From CAZTPJ01 sp964614515 (GTDB taxonomy: Bacteria > Planctomycetota > Phycisphaerae > Phycisphaerales > UBA1924): a stretch of DNA of 64,000 nucleotides. Below the pieces are notes generated by a model that saw only the letters and a program-made list of their open reading frames with translations, did not search any database and was not told the DNA's origin. Within the stretch, counting starts at the first letter, position 1, and each line of letters starts with the position of its first letter. The position numbers were made by a program, and so were the translations under genes. Location: assembly GCA_964614515.1 (NCBI GenBank), contig CAZTPJ010000009.1:4290-68289 (forward strand), given 5' to 3'. Of the stretch, positions 1-9,207 are shown one piece after another.

Positions 1-2096
1 AAGTGAAGGTCAGCAATCGCCACCAGCGTCGCGCTGTTCGCCGGATCCGGCAACGTGGGAACCGGCACGTCCTGGTCGCGCCGCGTGACCAGAAGAATGT
101 TGGGCCAGTCCGCGAGAGCCTCGAAGTTGGACGCTCGCTCAAACCCCTTGCGAATCGTTTCGATCGTGTCATTCGAGTACACGGAATCGAGTCGAGTCTT
201 GTCCATGGCGCCGCCGAAGCCAGGTGTGAGTTCGCGCCGGAAGTATCGATACATCGTGTGCCGATCCTGCTGCGTCCATGAACCCCCGACCTCCGGCTCA
301 TGCTCCACGTTCGGATCGCTCCATTCCTCCTCTTTCCCAGCGCGCGTTGTCGCCGTGACCTTGAGCAGTCGCGGCGATTCGGATACGCGAAAGGTCATGC
401 CGCCGTGCGTGAACCAATCATGCTCGGTGTCCGCGAAGATCTCTGATTCGTCCGAGTACAGGTATCGAACACGAACATGCCAATTGTGCGGCAAAGCAAC
501 ATGCTCGAATGAGTCCATCACCTCTTCCATATGTGTGATGGCGTCGCGAACATGATCCGCGTCCGAGGATAAAAACGGCACTTGTTGATGCATCGACTCG
601 ATATACTGGGAGAACTCATGTTCGAAGGCCGTATACTCAATCGTCAGGCAGTCATCCATAATCTCCCCTTCGACATCCCCCTTGTACACGAGAACTTCAT
701 GGACGGCCTGCTGCCTGTGGTAGTTGTACCCGCCGTGGTCCGGAGAGTGCGGAAACTGCCCCAATTCACCAGGCCCGATGGATGGACTGTCCGTCTGGCG
801 AAACGAACGATGCACGAACAGGAGCGTCCACGCCACTTCGCCCGGCTCTTCGGCCGTGCAACCGTGCCTCAACCTGATCCAACGGATCTGGCCCTTCTGG
901 TTGCAGTTTTGACAGCATCGCGTGCATCCATCCCCGGGAGGATTGGCCTGTCGATCGCAATTATGGGTATCAAAGTCGCAATACGCGATCTCGATTCGAT
1001 GACCTTCGCGATCATCAATCTGACGAAGCAACGCGAGATAGGGAATGCCTGGAGCATGATTGCTTGAGAAATAAGTCAGCTGCGGAGGGGACGATTGCTC
1101 GTGGTTAGGGCTCAGATGCCCGGAGTGTTGTCCATCGGCGGACGGTGCCACATCCTGATCGCGCAAGGCTTCGAAGGTGTAACGCAGGTTGCCTCGACTC
1201 AGCGTCGCGTAGTACCACTGCGGCGGACCAAGTGTACTGCTCCACTGCCCACCCGTCCAAATGCTGTCGTGAGCCAATTTCGCATCACACCAGAGCGGAG
1301 CGGGATACTCCCCGGTTCCTCCTTGACCGCTGTCCTGTGTGAATGGAATCGCCCGGTGCGCATCTGGCATGAAATAGCATCGCCGCCTCCAGTGAGGACG
1401 ATCCATCCGCCAGAACTCGCTGTCGACGAGAAACAACGGATTGCAGCCGAGCATCCAGCCCTGGCCGTTCCAGTCCCAGAACAGGGATGCGGCGGCTGAA
1501 TCGTCCGCCATATTATTCGGTGTGAAACAACCTGCCCAATGCTCGCCATGCCCGGGCGTCTCCGCGTACGTTCGAACATGCCGATACACCGCCGTCCCAA
1601 AGGGCAATTCGAAGTCAACCTCCGTCAGCAGCGGCGAACCTGTGATCATGTCCACGGCGCCAGCCACAGTCGGCCGTGTCGGCAGGAACGATCCAGCCTG
1701 TCGGTACGCCGCGAGCATCTCACCGCTGACCAGCGGCAGCGTCCCGGCGATGGGGTCATGCGTAACCGGTGGATAATCGCCCTGAGGCGGCCCCATGATC
1801 AGCGCGTGGTTGAGTGGAAAACCTGTGAAAACGCTGGTCGGATTGTCGCACAGTCCGGCCGTGTACCAGCACGCCGACGGCCACCCGCCCTCCCATGGCG
1901 ATGGCGGACTATTGCAATTGTCGCCCTCGACCAGGTACGGAGGAGTGAACGGCACAGTCAGGCACTCTGGCGGCTGGCCACCAGCCATTTCAACAAGCAA
2001 GCCACCGGTAGCGATCAGCGCTGACAGCGGCACGACGGCGATCCGAGGCCATCTGCATCGTCCCAACAGCCCGAACAACCACGCAGACTTGCCCAT
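1..2096 (-). CDS. RHS/YD-type secreted protein, N-terminal part (runs off left edge)
   Basis: One uninterrupted minus-strand frame runs from the ATG at 2096 to the first base of the window (698 codons seen, no stop). I checked every in-frame TTA, CTA and TCA on the plus strand and found none. The N-terminus is a signal-like stretch (MGKSAWLFG, then arginines and a hydrophobic core ending near residue 38). The body carries phrases typical of the region before the RHS core in large planctomycete RHS proteins: ITGSPLLTEVDFELPFGTA near residue 150, then FWDWNGQGW and FLVDSEFWR. YD repeats themselves would lie beyond the edge. Such proteins are wall- or surface-located polymorphic toxins or adhesins; that role is inferred. 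The frame stays open upstream to about 2435, so a longer N-terminus is possible, but the signal peptide favours 2096. Confidence 0.72.
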   Translation of the reverse strand, partial: MGKSAWLFGLLGRCRWPRIAVVPLSALIATGGLLVEMAGGQPPECLTVPFTPPYLVEGDNCNSPPSPWEGGWPSACWYTAGLCDNPTSVFTGFPLNHALIMGPPQGDYPPVTHDPIAGTLPLVSGEMLAAYRQAGSFLPTRPTVAGAVDMITGSPLLTEVDFELPFGTAVYRHVRTYAETPGHGEHWAGCFTPNNMADDSAAASLFWDWNGQGWMLGCNPLFLVDSEFWRMDRPHWRRRCYFMPDAHRAIPFTQDSGQGGTGEYPAPLWCDAKLAHDSIWTGGQWSSTLGPPQWYYATLSRGNLRYTFEALRDQDVAPSADGQHSGHLSPNHEQSSPPQLTYFSSNHAPGIPYLALLRQIDDREGHRIEIAYCDFDTHNCDRQANPPGDGCTRCCQNCNQKGQIRWIRLRHGCTAEEPGEVAWTLLFVHRSFRQTDSPSIGPGELGQFPHSPDHGGYNYHRQQAVHEVLVYKGDVEGEIMDDCLTIEYTAFEHEFSQYIESMHQQVPFLSSDADHVRDAITHMEEVMDSFEHVALPHNWHVRVRYLYSDESEIFADTEHDWFTHGGMTFRVSESPRLLKVTATTRAGKEEEWSDPNVEHEPEVGGSWTQQDRHTMYRYFRRELTPGFGGAMDKTRLDSVYSNDTIETIRKGFERASNFEALADWPNILLVTRRDQDVPVPTLPDPANSATLVAIADLH

Positions 2097-2452
2097 ATCC
2101 TGCGAAGCAGATCCGAGCGAGCAGATCGAAGCGTTGATCCCCCGCGTCCTCGCCCGTGCGGTTGCGCACGATCGGCGCAGGCGATGACCACCCGCAAAAC
2201 TCGTGGATTCATCCTCATTCTCGAGTGTGCCTTGCCGGGTGGTCGCCTTGACGCCTCCATTCCCGTCCACCACCTCACGGCCAAGGCTTCGCGCCAACGC
2301 GCCGTACTTCACGATCTGGTCGAGCATTGCAAGGCTCCCGGATAATGCTTGTCCCATTTCACTCAGGCTTGCTGATCCAGCCACAGATGCACGGATCTCT
2401 CGATCGACACCGTGCGGCACGCACACATGCCGCACGGAATGCGTTCATTCAT
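1990..2452 (-). pseudogene. Possible frameshifted small gene ahead of the RHS gene
   Basis: Between the RHS promoter and the RHS start, coding-like sequence appears to move through all three minus-strand frames. First comes MNERIPCGMC (ATG at 2452), then a stretch reading SLSEMGQALSGSLAMLDQIV, then APIVRNRTGEDAGDQRFDLL, which ends at a TGA at 1990, inside the RHS gene. Each piece has the high-GC third positions of its neighbours, but no single frame holds them together. This may be a small gene broken by two indels, consensus errors in the assembly, or chance. No family was recognised. The roughly 107-bp overlap with the RHS start weakens the case. Confidence 0.28.
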
Positions 2453-2537
2453 ACGTCACCCGCCGGGCGACGATGTCATCTCGTGATGTTCAGCAAGCCT
2501 GGCGTCGCGGCAAGGCCTGCATCTCCTGAAGCACCGC

Positions 2538-2566
2538 AGTATGACATGACGGGAAGCGTCTGTCAA
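2538..2566 (-). promoter_or_regulatory. Sigma70-like promoter for the RHS gene
   Basis: On the minus strand TTGACA (2566-2561) is followed by a 17-base spacer and CATACT (2543-2538). The -35 is perfect and the -10 matches at four of six positions. It points toward the RHS frame and is the best consensus promoter seen near the left edge. Confidence 0.6.
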
Positions 2567-3064
2567 GCACGATCAGGGCGTGAACGCAAGATTTTTTTCC
2601 GGCCAAACAGGCTAGTTACACAAGTCATTACATGTTAATGATTTGCATTTGTCGGCGGAGGCGCAAGCCCCGGCAGACGTTGCACAGTGAACTGTCCACG
2701 CCACATTCACGGTTCAGTGAACACAAGTTGAGCCACTCTGTGGACTCGCTCGCGCCCGCTCCATTGCAAACTGGAACGGCTGGGCACGTTCTCATCCGCT
2801 CAGGCAATCTGCCGATCAGCCTGCCGCGCGATAAGTCCTTGTCATATCAGTACTTTACAGCATTCACGCCCCCACCAGTGAGCGATACTCGCGGAATTTG
2901 AGTACTGCCGTGCTGGCGAGCCAACCCGTTCCGCCCCCTGTTTGGGGCGATCGACACCCCCTTGTGTACAGCCGCCCACCTGTCTCAACCGACTTGACAT
3001 CGACCCGGAGGTTTGCGGTACACTGTCGGAAGGTTCGGATTGATCCGTTGGACGGTTTGCAACC
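2567..3064. other. Non-coding spacer between divergent RHS and secretion operons
   Basis: About 500 bases without a convincing gene; short frames here lack ribosome sites and family features. It is more AT-rich than its flanks around 2585-2650. It holds the divergent promoters annotated at 2538-2566 and 2994-3024 and a weak GC hairpin around 2933-2950. Nothing else was recognised. Confidence 0.5.
2994..3024 (+). promoter_or_regulatory. Candidate promoter of the type II secretion operon
   Basis: TTGACA (2994-2999) and TACACT (3019-3024) are separated by 19 bases, 41 bases before the secretin ATG at 3065. The boxes are good; the spacer is two bases longer than ideal. Confidence 0.45.
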
Positions 3065-5680
3065 ATGATGCCGATCTCACTTTACAACATAGCGATGCGG
3101 CTCTGGGTGAAGCTGATTCACGCTCAGCGGTCTGTTCTGAATCGCACACTGCCACGGCCGCACTCGCGCAGAGGGCTTCGCGCTGTTTCGACGGCGCTGC
3201 TGGCGATCGTCGCGACCCTGACGATGCCCGTGGCTGCGATCGCGCAACGTGAGCCGGAAAGCCTCCTCTCCGGCCAGATGGAGTTGGCTCGCCTGGTGGA
3301 TGTGGCGGCGGCGCGGTTGCGGGTGAACGTGCAATATGACGCGACGGTGTTGAAAGGGACGGCGACGTTGCGGATGGAGGGGGGGGTCACGGATGAGGAG
3401 TTGTGGCTGCTGGTGAATCGGGTGTTGTTTGAGCGGGGGTTTACAACCGTGCTGACCGGCGGCGTGGCGAGCGCCGGGGGAGCAGCAACTGGTGCGGCAG
3501 GTGGGGTAGTGGGCGCGGCTGGTGCGGCGGCGCGGGAGCCTGGTGCGGTAGCGGATGGGGCTGGTGCGGCGGCGGAAGCGAATGGAGCAAGAGCGGCTCC
3601 AGACGGAGCGCCAGCGGAGGGGAACGACGCCGTGTTGGCAATGCCGCCGGAAGAGGAACTGGCCGCCGCGCGGCGAGAACCGGCCAGACCTTCGTTCAGC
3701 GTTGTCAAGTTAAGTGATGCGGCCGGGCTTGCGCCGGTGATTGATCTATCGCGCGTGGACGGTGCGCAACGGTCTGGCGAGCCGCCCGGCGGTGGTCGGG
3801 GCGATGTTGCATCCGGCGCGCTGGTCCTGCCTTCATACGGCTGGCCGCACGCGGGGTATCACGCGGTGCTGGCTCCGGTTGCGCATCGACCGGCGAAGGA
3901 CCTGGTCGAGCCGCTCGGCAGGATCGTGACCAGGCCCAGCGGCGCGGTGTCGGTGATGAGCGATGGGATGCTGCTGATCGCGGATATTACACCTCGCATC
4001 GAACAGGCGCTGGCGTTGCTGCATCGACTCGATTCCGCCGAGGCGCACGCCGTGGTGGAGGAATCAAGGCTGCACCATGTATCCGGAACGCAGATGGTCG
4101 CGCTCGTGGCGCAGGTGATGGCCAAGCGGGACCTGGCCGGTGGTGAGAAGGTTGCGGGCGATGTGATCGCGGGCGTGGATGGCCGATCGGTGCTGATTGT
4201 GGCGCCGCGCGGGCGCATCGCATGGTGGCGGGAACTTCTATCGAGCCTGGACAAGCGCGAGGGCGTGACGATGTTGACGTACGCGCCGCGGCACTTCCCC
4301 GCGCGGGATGTGGCGAAATTGATCGAGGAATCCGCTCGCGATCCCGGTGATGATCGGTGGCGGCTGGTGATCGACGATTTTACGGGTACGCTCGTGCTGA
4401 CGACGACCCCGGCGGCACACGAGACCGTCCGGGGGCTGCTCGAGCGACTGGATGCCGCTCCCTCGGCCGCGCGAAAGCCGGTGCGTTCATATATCATCCG
4501 CAATCGCAGCGTGCGGGATGTGCGCGACATCCTCGAACAACTGATCAATGCCGGGATGCTCGATGTGACGTCCGATGTCGGCGAGGGCGACAGCGCAATC
4601 GACGGTTCCTTCCATGATGAATCGCAGCCGCGGAGTTCAGCCAATGCGTCCCCTTCACCTCCGGGCACGGTCGCGGCTCCGCGATCACGGCTGGATCGGC
4701 CAGCACCGGAGTCGGCGCCTGGCCGTGCGCGGCCGCTGTACGGCGCGGACGCCCCCTTGATCATCACCGCCGACGAGGGGACCAACACGCTGATCATCGC
4801 CGGTGAATCGCGGCTGCTGGCGCAGATCGAGGCGCTGCTGCCCTCGCTCGATGTGCGTCAGCCGCAGGTGATGCTCGAAGTGCTCATGGTCACGCTCAGC
4901 GAAAGCGACACGCTCAGCCTCGGCGTGGAACTCGAGCAGTTGCAAGTCAGCGGAAGCGTGCGAATGAGATTCGCCTCGTTGTTCGGCCTCTCGACGCGCG
5001 GCGAGGATGGCGACGTCGGTGTCCCGGCGGGCGCGACGGGGCTGACGGGGATCGTGCTGAGTCCCGGCGACTTCTCGATCGTCCTTCGCGCGCTGGAGAA
5101 CATCACCAGCGGCCGTTCGCTGAGCATGCCCAAACTGCTCGTGGGCAACAACGAACGGGCCTCGTTGGATTCGGTCGTGCAGCAGCCGTTCGCCAGCGTC
5201 AACGCGGGCAACACCGTCTCGACGACATCGTTCGGCGGGACGCAGGATGCGGGCACGGTGGTGGCCATCCGCCCGCGCATCGCCGAAGGTGATCATCTCG
5301 TCCTCGAGTACTCCGTCTCGCTCAGTTCGTTCGTCGGCGCATCGTCAAGCCCGACGCTTCCGCCGCCACGGCAGCAGAACCGCGTGCAGAGCGTGGCGAC
5401 CGTGCCCGATGGGCACACGGTGGTCGTCGGCGGGATCGAACTCGATCGTCGTTCGCGTTCGACGACGCAGGTGCCCCTGCTCGGGCGCGTGCCGATCATC
5501 GGCGAGGCGTTCAAGAGCCGCAGCCTCGGGACCGACTCCTCGCGGTTCTTCGTGTTCATCCGCGCCAACGTGCTGCGGCATCGCGACTTCGAGGATCTCA
5601 AGTACATCTCGGCGCAGGATGTCGCCCGCGCGGGCGTCGATGATGGATGGCCAGACACCGAGCCGAGGATCATCCGATGA
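3065..5680 (+). CDS. gspD: Type II secretion outer-membrane secretin (GspD-like)
   Basis: 871 residues. Forms the multimeric outer-membrane pore of a type II secretion or type IV pilus-like system. A long basic N-region leads into a signal peptide ending near VAAIAQ (about residue 61). An STN/N0-like domain follows at about 70-135, then an Ala/Gly/Pro-rich low-complexity linker at about 135-195. Repeated N1-N3-type domains precede the C-terminal secretin domain, recognisable by VPDGHTVVVGG and VPLLGRVPIIGEAFKSRS near residues 780-825. The low-complexity linker is unusual for GspD. It is the first gene of an operon in which all six genes overlap by 4 bases. The start is the first of two adjacent ATGs. 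Family assignment is firm; the exact substrates are unknown, though the dockerin proteins nearby are plausible clients. Confidence 0.88.
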   Translation: MMPISLYNIAMRLWVKLIHAQRSVLNRTLPRPHSRRGLRAVSTALLAIVATLTMPVAAIAQREPESLLSGQMELARLVDVAAARLRVNVQYDATVLKGTATLRMEGGVTDEELWLLVNRVLFERGFTTVLTGGVASAGGAATGAAGGVVGAAGAAAREPGAVADGAGAAAEANGARAAPDGAPAEGNDAVLAMPPEEELAAARREPARPSFSVVKLSDAAGLAPVIDLSRVDGAQRSGEPPGGGRGDVASGALVLPSYGWPHAGYHAVLAPVAHRPAKDLVEPLGRIVTRPSGAVSVMSDGMLLIADITPRIEQALALLHRLDSAEAHAVVEESRLHHVSGTQMVALVAQVMAKRDLAGGEKVAGDVIAGVDGRSVLIVAPRGRIAWWRELLSSLDKREGVTMLTYAPRHFPARDVAKLIEESARDPGDDRWRLVIDDFTGTLVLTTTPAAHETVRGLLERLDAAPSAARKPVRSYIIRNRSVRDVRDILEQLINAGMLDVTSDVGEGDSAIDGSFHDESQPRSSANASPSPPGTVAAPRSRLDRPAPESAPGRARPLYGADAPLIITADEGTNTLIIAGESRLLAQIEALLPSLDVRQPQVMLEVLMVTLSESDTLSLGVELEQLQVSGSVRMRFASLFGLSTRGEDGDVGVPAGATGLTGIVLSPGDFSIVLRALENITSGRSLSMPKLLVGNNERASLDSVVQQPFASVNAGNTVSTTSFGGTQDAGTVVAIRPRIAEGDHLVLEYSVSLSSFVGASSSPTLPPPRQQNRVQSVATVPDGHTVVVGGIELDRRSRSTTQVPLLGRVPIIGEAFKSRSLGTDSSRFFVFIRANVLRHRDFEDLKYISAQDVARAGVDDGWPDTEPRIIR

Positions 5681-7359
5681 CCGGGCGCACGGCCGAACGC
5701 GACGTTGTCCGCGTCGAGTCACCCGGCACACCGCCGAAGCGTGCGCCCGCCACCGACAGAACGCAACACCTTGATGACGCATCAACGACTGTGATCGCTG
5801 ATGACACCGCGCCCGATGCGAACGCGGCCGCATCCCCCGACTTCGATTGCTCACCCAGCGCTGAGTTCCTGGATGTGATTCCCCACGACTACGCCCGTCG
5901 GCATCTGCTGCTGAGCGAGGGCACGCGCGAGGGGCATGAGGCGCTGCGCATCACCGATCGCACGCCGGCCACGGCCGCGTTCAACGTCGGCGTGCGTCTG
6001 GCGCGGCCGATTCACACGCGGCTGGCCCCGGCCGAGGAACTCGCGGCGGCGATCGACCGCGCGTACGCGATGCGCGCTGAATCAACCACAGACCCCTCGC
6101 GCGATGGCGACCTGCCGGCGGTGGTGATCGAGGGGTCGGTCGATGTGGATGCTGATCTCGCGCAGGCGGCGCGCGATGCCGATGTGCTGCACACACAGGG
6201 CAAGGCCCCGGCTGTGCGTCTCGTCGATCTGCTCTTCTTCGAGGCCTTGCTGCGAAGCGCCAGCGATGTGCATGTTCAGCCGCTTCGAGACCGCGTGCTG
6301 GTGCGGTATCGGCTTGATGGCACGCTGCACACGGTGCGCGAACTGCCCGCGAGCGTGGCGTCGGCGGTGGTCAGCCGGATCAAGGTGATGGCACGGCTGG
6401 ATCTGGCCGAGCGGCGCGCCCCGCAGGATGGAAGGGCGGCGATCACGATCGGTCGCGGTGAGCACGCGGGCCGTCGCGTGGATCTGCGCGTGAGCACGAT
6501 TCCAAGCACGTTCGGGGAGCGGGTGGTCGTGCGCCTGCTCGATCCGGCGCGATCGCCGCACCTGTCATCGTTCGCGGCCCTGGGCATGCCCGCGGAGGTC
6601 GAGTCGCGCTGGCGCACGCGCTGCGCCATGGCCAGCGGCATCGCCCTCTCCACAGGCCCAACAGGCAGCGGCAAGACGACCACGCTCTACGCTACGCTCG
6701 CCTGGATCAGCGCCAGAGCCGCCGGGGGGCAGGCCCGCGGATGCGAACTGAACATCATGACCATCGAGGATCCCGTCGAGTACGACCTGTCCTCCGACCT
6801 GGCCATCACGCAGATGCAGGTGGACTCGAAGAAGAAGGTCACGTTCGCGGCCGGCCTTCGCCACATCCTTCGCCAGGATCCCGACGTGATCATGGTCGGC
6901 GAGATTCGCGATGAGGAGACGGCGCGCATGGCCGTGCAGGCCAGCCTCACGGGCCACCTCGTGCTATCCACCTTGCATACCGAAAGCGCAGTCGGCGCGC
7001 CCGTGCGATTGATCGACCTGGGCGTGGAGCCGTTCCTGGTCTCATCCTCGCTGTCGGTGGTGCTGGCCCAGCGACTGGTGCGCAAGGTGCATGGGGACTG
7101 CGGCGGCGCGGGCTGCGAGGGTTGCCTGAGCACGGGATGGAAGGGTCGCACGGGCGTGTTTGAACTGCTCATGCTCGACGCGATGCTTCGCGACATGGTC
7201 GGCGAGCGGGAGTCCGCGGGACGACTGCGCGATGAGGCCCGGCGACGCGGCATGACCACGCTGCGCGAGTCCGGCCTGCGCCTCGTCGGCGATGGCATCA
7301 CCACGACCGAAGAAGTCGCCCGCGTCATCGACTGGACCGAGGAAGGAGGCGACCCATGA
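5677..7359 (+). CDS. gspE: Type II secretion / pilus assembly ATPase (GspE/PilB family)
   Basis: 560 residues; ATG at 5677 overlaps the secretin stop (ATGA). Cytoplasmic hexameric ATPase that powers pseudopilus assembly. Visible motifs: RTPSDVH-like segment SASDVHVQPL near residue 191; Walker A GPTGSGKTTT near 327-336; Asp box IMTIEDPVEYDL; Walker B/His box VIMVGEIRDEETARMA and GHLVLSTLHT. A cysteine cluster CGGAGCEGC lies where GspE proteins carry a zinc-binding tetracysteine, here in an abbreviated spacing. Length and domain order are normal for the family. It could serve a type IV pilus instead, but the GspC/L/M-like genes immediately downstream favour secretion. Confidence 0.9.
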   Translation: MTGRTAERDVVRVESPGTPPKRAPATDRTQHLDDASTTVIADDTAPDANAAASPDFDCSPSAEFLDVIPHDYARRHLLLSEGTREGHEALRITDRTPATAAFNVGVRLARPIHTRLAPAEELAAAIDRAYAMRAESTTDPSRDGDLPAVVIEGSVDVDADLAQAARDADVLHTQGKAPAVRLVDLLFFEALLRSASDVHVQPLRDRVLVRYRLDGTLHTVRELPASVASAVVSRIKVMARLDLAERRAPQDGRAAITIGRGEHAGRRVDLRVSTIPSTFGERVVVRLLDPARSPHLSSFAALGMPAEVESRWRTRCAMASGIALSTGPTGSGKTTTLYATLAWISARAAGGQARGCELNIMTIEDPVEYDLSSDLAITQMQVDSKKKVTFAAGLRHILRQDPDVIMVGEIRDEETARMAVQASLTGHLVLSTLHTESAVGAPVRLIDLGVEPFLVSSSLSVVLAQRLVRKVHGDCGGAGCEGCLSTGWKGRTGVFELLMLDAMLRDMVGERESAGRLRDEARRRGMTTLRESGLRLVGDGITTTEEVARVIDWTEEGGDP

Positions 7360-7874
7360 CCGCGGAACAGTCGCGCGAACCTGTCGAGCCGGCCACGCTT
7401 CCACTCCCCACGGCCGCGCCACAGCGCGGAAGTACGGTGCGCTGGATCATCATGGCAATCGGCGTGCTTGTGTCGGGAGTTTGGGCGCTACGGCCGCTGG
7501 CGGATCCGCACGTTGAGCCTTCCGACATCGGCCCGCTGGCCCCAACCGGCGAACCCGCGCGGGTCGCGCTGGATCTGGACGCCTTCCGCGCGCCGCTGTG
7601 GGTCGCCCCCCCCGCGCCGCCACCGCCAGCGCCCGCGCCAAAGCCGCCACCACCACCGCCGCCGCTGAAGATCGAACTCCTCGCCATCACCCGCGATGAG
7701 AATGGGAATCGCGCGGTGCTCTACGATGCCGATACCGATCGCATCCACATCGTCGCCCCCGGCGATCGCCTCGCCGACCGCACCGTCGAACAGGTGCGCG
7801 ATGACATCGTCAGCATCCGCACCGCCCACGGCCTGACCACCTTGACGCTTCGCCGCGATGGAGGGCGATCATGA
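7356..7874 (+). CDS. GspC/PilP-like inner-membrane linker protein
   Basis: 172 residues; ATG overlaps the ATPase stop. One transmembrane segment at about residues 28-46, then a proline-rich stretch (about 85-105, PPAPPPPAPAPKPPPPPP) and a small beta-rich C-terminal domain (about 106-170) reading KIELLAITRDENGNRAVL and TLTLRRD. This layout, a membrane anchor, a flexible periplasmic arm and a small HR/PilP-type domain, matches the protein that links the inner-membrane platform to the secretin. Similarity is by architecture and position rather than by a strict motif, so GspC versus PilP is left open. Confidence 0.65.
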   Translation: MTAEQSREPVEPATLPLPTAAPQRGSTVRWIIMAIGVLVSGVWALRPLADPHVEPSDIGPLAPTGEPARVALDLDAFRAPLWVAPPAPPPPAPAPKPPPPPPPLKIELLAITRDENGNRAVLYDADTDRIHIVAPGDRLADRTVEQVRDDIVSIRTAHGLTTLTLRRDGGRS

Positions 7875-8701
7875 ATCGCCCGTCCACGCATGCGCTGCGA
7901 TGGCCGCCGGAGCGGTTCTATTGGGCCGTGCTCGATGCGCCCGGCGTGCGAAGCGCCGGGGCCTTGCCGCCGGGCCTTCTGCCGCTGCTCGAAGAGCACA
8001 TCCCCATCCCCCTCGATGACCTTCACGCCGTCGCCGCGCCCCTCGACACCGCGCGGCTGCTGGTGTGCGCGGCAGCGCGGAAGGACCTTGACGACATCGA
8101 GGCGGGTGCATCAGCGCTCACGCCCTCGCGAATCCCACCGGAGATCGCCGACAGCGCTGATCCATCGCAACTGAACCTCCTCGTCGGCGATTACGAACCG
8201 CGGGGAGTGCGACGCGCTCGCCTGCAAGCCCACGCGCTGTCGGCCGCGATGGTCCTGCTCTGCGCAGGGCTTGTCACCCTGGGCCTGGTTCGACGCGCAG
8301 CACACTACGATGAAGTGGCCTCGATCGCCCGCGCCACGGCCGCAACCGCCGCGACGGCAACTCTGCACGATCCATCATCACACTTCGCCCTTCGCGAGAT
8401 GCAGACGGTGCGTGACAATCTAAAGCGCGCCGCAGGAGTCGCGCCGCCCGCCGATGCCGCGCCCGCTCTGGCCGCGCTGCTCGCCGCCTGGCCCGCCGAT
8501 GTGCCCTCGACGCCGCAGACCATCACCGCCACGGCGGATGAACTGTCGGTCTCGGTCGCGGTGGCGGGTGATCCGGCCGCGTTCCTGGCGGCGATGGAGC
8601 CGCCGATGGGTTGGACGATGGATCAGCCGCGCCTGAACGCGGCCGGCGAGGTCACGCGCATCGTCATCCGCCTGCGCCACGCGCGAAAGGAACCATCGTG
8701 A
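7871..8701 (+). CDS. GspL/PilN-like assembly platform protein
   Basis: 276 residues; starts in the stop of the preceding gene (ATGA). About 115 residues of cytoplasmic N-terminus precede a single transmembrane helix (about 118-136, ALSAAMVLLCAGLVTLGLV), followed by a periplasmic alpha/beta domain. The order C-L-M after the ATPase and the single-pass topology suggest the GspL role of docking the ATPase to the membrane platform. The cytoplasmic part is much shorter than the actin-like domain of proteobacterial GspL, so this is a reduced or PilN-like version. No diagnostic motif was seen. Confidence 0.55.
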   Translation: MNRPSTHALRWPPERFYWAVLDAPGVRSAGALPPGLLPLLEEHIPIPLDDLHAVAAPLDTARLLVCAAARKDLDDIEAGASALTPSRIPPEIADSADPSQLNLLVGDYEPRGVRRARLQAHALSAAMVLLCAGLVTLGLVRRAAHYDEVASIARATAATAATATLHDPSSHFALREMQTVRDNLKRAAGVAPPADAAPALAALLAAWPADVPSTPQTITATADELSVSVAVAGDPAAFLAAMEPPMGWTMDQPRLNAAGEVTRIVIRLRHARKEPS

Positions 8702-9207
8702 GACCCACCATCGTCGGACTTTGGATCGTGGTCATCCTCGCGTCGGGCGTGATGGTGGCCGTCTCCGGCCGTAGCGCAACCACGGCCGCCTCGCGGGCCC
8801 GCATTGAAACCGCTCGCGCCCATGAGATGATTACATGTGCCCATGAGATCGCACATCTGCGAGCCGTCGCGCCACGCTGGACAGATGAATCATCACCGCA
8901 ACCCGATCTCGCCCAGCGCCTGGGTGCGGTGATCGCCACGGCCGGACTGCCCGCATCGACGCTCGCGATGTTGACGCCGGATTCGCGATCGGCCGCCATC
9001 ACGCTGACTGGGCTGACGCTGCCAAGGCTGGGCGCGCTGCTCGACCTGTGGCGCGAGCAGGGCGCGGATTGGATCGTGACGAACATCGAACTTGCGCCCC
9101 AGTCGCTCGGCCGTCGCGCAGCCGACATCCCGCCCGGCGCGGACCTGCCCCTGAACATCCTTGTGCGCATGGAATCCATCCACGCAGGCACGGAGCCGAC
9201 GCGATGA
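8698..9207 (+). CDS. GspM/PilO-like assembly platform protein
   Basis: 169 residues; GTG start overlaps the previous stop (GTGA). An N-terminal transmembrane helix (about residues 5-22, GLWIVVILASGVMVAVSG) is followed by a helical stretch and a ferredoxin-like periplasmic domain, for example TLTGLTLPRLGALLDLWREQ near residue 100-120. This is the classic GspM/PilO plan, and the gene sits right after the GspL-like gene. Called mainly on topology, size and context. Confidence 0.6.
   Translation: MRPTIVGLWIVVILASGVMVAVSGRSATTAASRARIETARAHEMITCAHEIAHLRAVAPRWTDESSPQPDLAQRLGAVIATAGLPASTLAMLTPDSRSAAITLTGLTLPRLGALLDLWREQGADWIVTNIELAPQSLGRRAADIPPGADLPLNILVRMESIHAGTEPTR

Noticed and set aside
2015..2284. 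89-codon minus-strand ORF
   Set aside because: Arg/Ser-rich; it is the third frame of the RHS leader and has no ribosome site.
3859..4797. 312-codon minus-strand open frame
   Set aside because: Antisense to the secretin; Ser/Arg-rich shadow.
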